Positions 62,639-64,000 of a DNA stretch of 64,000 nt are shown here, piece after piece. Numbering within the stretch: position 1 is the stretch's first letter; every line of letters begins with the position of its first letter. Source of the DNA: Psychrobacter urativorans (lineage in GTDB: Bacteria > Pseudomonadota > Gammaproteobacteria > Pseudomonadales > Moraxellaceae); contig NZ_CP012678.1 of assembly GCF_001298525.1 (NCBI RefSeq), positions 2,294,001-2,358,000 on the forward strand, given 5' to 3'. Below the pieces are notes generated by a model. That model saw only the letters and a program-made list of their open reading frames with translations, did not search any database and was not told the DNA's origin. The translations under genes and the position numbers were made by a program.

Positions 62639-64000
62639 GTGTTAGAAGCTTATCGTAAACATGTCGCAGAACGTGCTGAGCAAGGAACTGTACCGCTTCC
62701 ACTGAATGAGAAGCAAGTTGCAGATTTGGTTGAGCTACTAAAAAATCCTCCAGCGGGCGAAGATGCGTTCTTGGTAGACTTATTAGAAAATCGTATTCCT
62801 GCCGGTGTTGACCAAGCCGCCTACGTGAAAGCTGCATTTTTAGCGGCTATCGTAAAAGGTGAGGCGCAGTCGTCGTTGGTCAATAAGCAAAAAGCAGTTG
62901 AACTATTAGGTACGATGCAAGGTGGCTATAACGTGCAGCCATTGGTTGCTGCATTAGATGATAGCGACGTCGCACAGTACGCTGCTGACGCATTAAAAAA
63001 AACCTTACTCGTATTTGATGCGTTCCATGACGTGACTGAAAAAGCAGAAGCGGGTAATGCGATTGCGAAAGAAGTCATTCAATCGTGGGCAGATGCAGAG
63101 TGGTTCTTGAGCCGTGATGCTGTACCAGCAAAGACCACTTATACGACATTTAAAGTAACGGGCGAAACCAACACCGATGACTTGTCTCCTGCGCAAGATG
63201 CGTGGAGCCGTCCTGATATCCCATTGCACTCATTAGCCATGCACAAAAACTCGCGCGACGGTATTACCGCTGACGTTGAGGGCGTGATTGGTCCGATGAA
63301 ACAAATTGCAGCGTTAAAAGAAAAAGGTCATCCTTTAGCCTATGTTGGCGACGTAGTCGGTACTGGTTCTAGCCGTAAATCGGCAACCAACTCAGTATTG
63401 TGGTTGATGGGCGATGATATTCCTAATGTGCCAAATAAACGTGGTGGCGGTTTAGTATTGGGTAACAATATTGCACCTATCTTCTTTAATACCATGGAAG
63501 ACTCAGGCGCATTACCTATTGAAAAAGTAGCCGTTGATAACTTAAATATGGGCGATGTCTTTGATATCTATCCGTATGACGGTAAAATCACTAAGCATGA
63601 TTCTGATGAAGTGCTATCAACCTTTAAACTAAATTCACCAACCTTACTTGATGAAGTTCGTGCCGGTGGTCGTATTCCGTTAATCGTAGGTCGTGGTCTG
63701 ACCAATCGTGCTCGTGAATATATGGGTTTGGGTCATTCAGACGTTTTTGCCAAGCCAGAAGAGCCAGCCGATACTGGTAAAGGCTTTACCTTAGCGCAAA
63801 AAATGGTTGGTAAAGCATGTGGTCTAGCAGGCGTACGTCCGGGTATGTATTGCGAACCAAAAATCACTACCGTTGGCTCGCAAGATACCACTGGTCCAAT
63901 GACCCGTGATGAGCTAAAAGACTTGGCTTGCCTAGGTTTCCAATCTGACTTAGTATTGCAATCATTCTGTCATACGGCTGCTTATCCAAAGCCAGTGGAC
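62639..64000 (+). CDS. acnB: Aconitate hydratase B (5' part; continues beyond window)
   Basis: 454 codons are visible from a GTG at 62639 (GAGGA upstream), with no stop before the window ends; the family has about 865 residues. The start LEAYRKHVAERAEQGTVPLP matches E. coli AcnB MLEEYRKHVAERA. The HEAT-like N-terminal domain and the swivel domain (GDVVGTGSSRKSATNSVLWL near 240) are present. Interconverts citrate and isocitrate, and in E. coli also binds mRNA when its cluster is lost. Confidence 0.96.
   Translation, partial: MLEAYRKHVAERAEQGTVPLPLNEKQVADLVELLKNPPAGEDAFLVDLLENRIPAGVDQAAYVKAAFLAAIVKGEAQSSLVNKQKAVELLGTMQGGYNVQPLVAALDDSDVAQYAADALKKTLLVFDAFHDVTEKAEAGNAIAKEVIQSWADAEWFLSRDAVPAKTTYTTFKVTGETNTDDLSPAQDAWSRPDIPLHSLAMHKNSRDGITADVEGVIGPMKQIAALKEKGHPLAYVGDVVGTGSSRKSATNSVLWLMGDDIPNVPNKRGGGLVLGNNIAPIFFNTMEDSGALPIEKVAVDNLNMGDVFDIYPYDGKITKHDSDEVLSTFKLNSPTLLDEVRAGGRIPLIVGRGLTNRAREYMGLGHSDVFAKPEEPADTGKGFTLAQKMVGKACGLAGVRPGMYCEPKITTVGSQDTTGPMTRDELKDLACLGFQSDLVLQSFCHTAAYPKPVD

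Overview
The window looks like a stretch of a Psychrobacter (Moraxellaceae, Gammaproteobacteria) chromosome. This rests on gene content, on the style of the proteins and on moderately AT-rich DNA; no database was searched. It divides into a P2-type temperate myophage prophage (about 1 to 29006) and ordinary chromosome (29007 to 64000).

Prophage control and cargo (1 to 4531). From the left edge there is an Ogr/Delta-like late activator cut by the window start, in an operon with a ribbon-helix-helix (RHH) protein. An XRE repressor is transcribed divergently. Next come an operon of small genes, a divergent pair of Arc/Mnt-like repressors around a 19-bp palindrome, and a plus-strand cargo block: a small secreted Cys-rich protein, a lipoprotein and two unrecognised proteins. 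Integrase and replication genes are not in the window and presumably lie further left.

Prophage late genes (4534 to 28264). The P2 set is nearly complete. On the minus strand, read right to left: O, N, M, L, X, two membrane proteins, a GH108-type lysozyme, R, S; then V, W, J, I, H, a collar-type fibre protein, the sheath region, FII, E/E', T, U, D. Terminase P and portal Q run on the plus strand. Four departures from P2 stand out. (1) The tail sheath gene is split in two, and a glycosyltransferase and a GalE-like epimerase sit between the halves with almost no spacing. (2) The non-coding leader of E carries a 44-nt segment closely resembling bacterial 16S rRNA around helix 11, inside a closing stem. 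(3) Five small structural-type genes, one with a LamG lectin fold, sit between E' and T. (4) A 25-bp palindrome is repeated in the same orientation at about the same distance upstream of V and P. The right end is a tRNA-Ser-like 3' fragment (attR).

Chromosome (29007 to 64000). Two lipoproteins and an RHH protein are followed by two identical tRNA-Asn genes flanking a YqiJ/YqiK (flotillin) pair. Then come an aspartate aminotransferase, a membrane-lipid cluster (SDR, FAD amine oxidase-like, DUF1365, GlcG-like, Cfa, DUF2177), an acyl-CoA thioesterase, a cation diffusion facilitator, Dps, a GFA-family protein, UvrB, several uncharacterised proteins, RecJ, a TRIC-like channel, a DMT-type transporter, QueE, DapD, a monoglyceride-lipase-like hydrolase, LipA and the first 454 codons of AcnB. 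Most of these are housekeeping genes closed by clear hairpin terminators.
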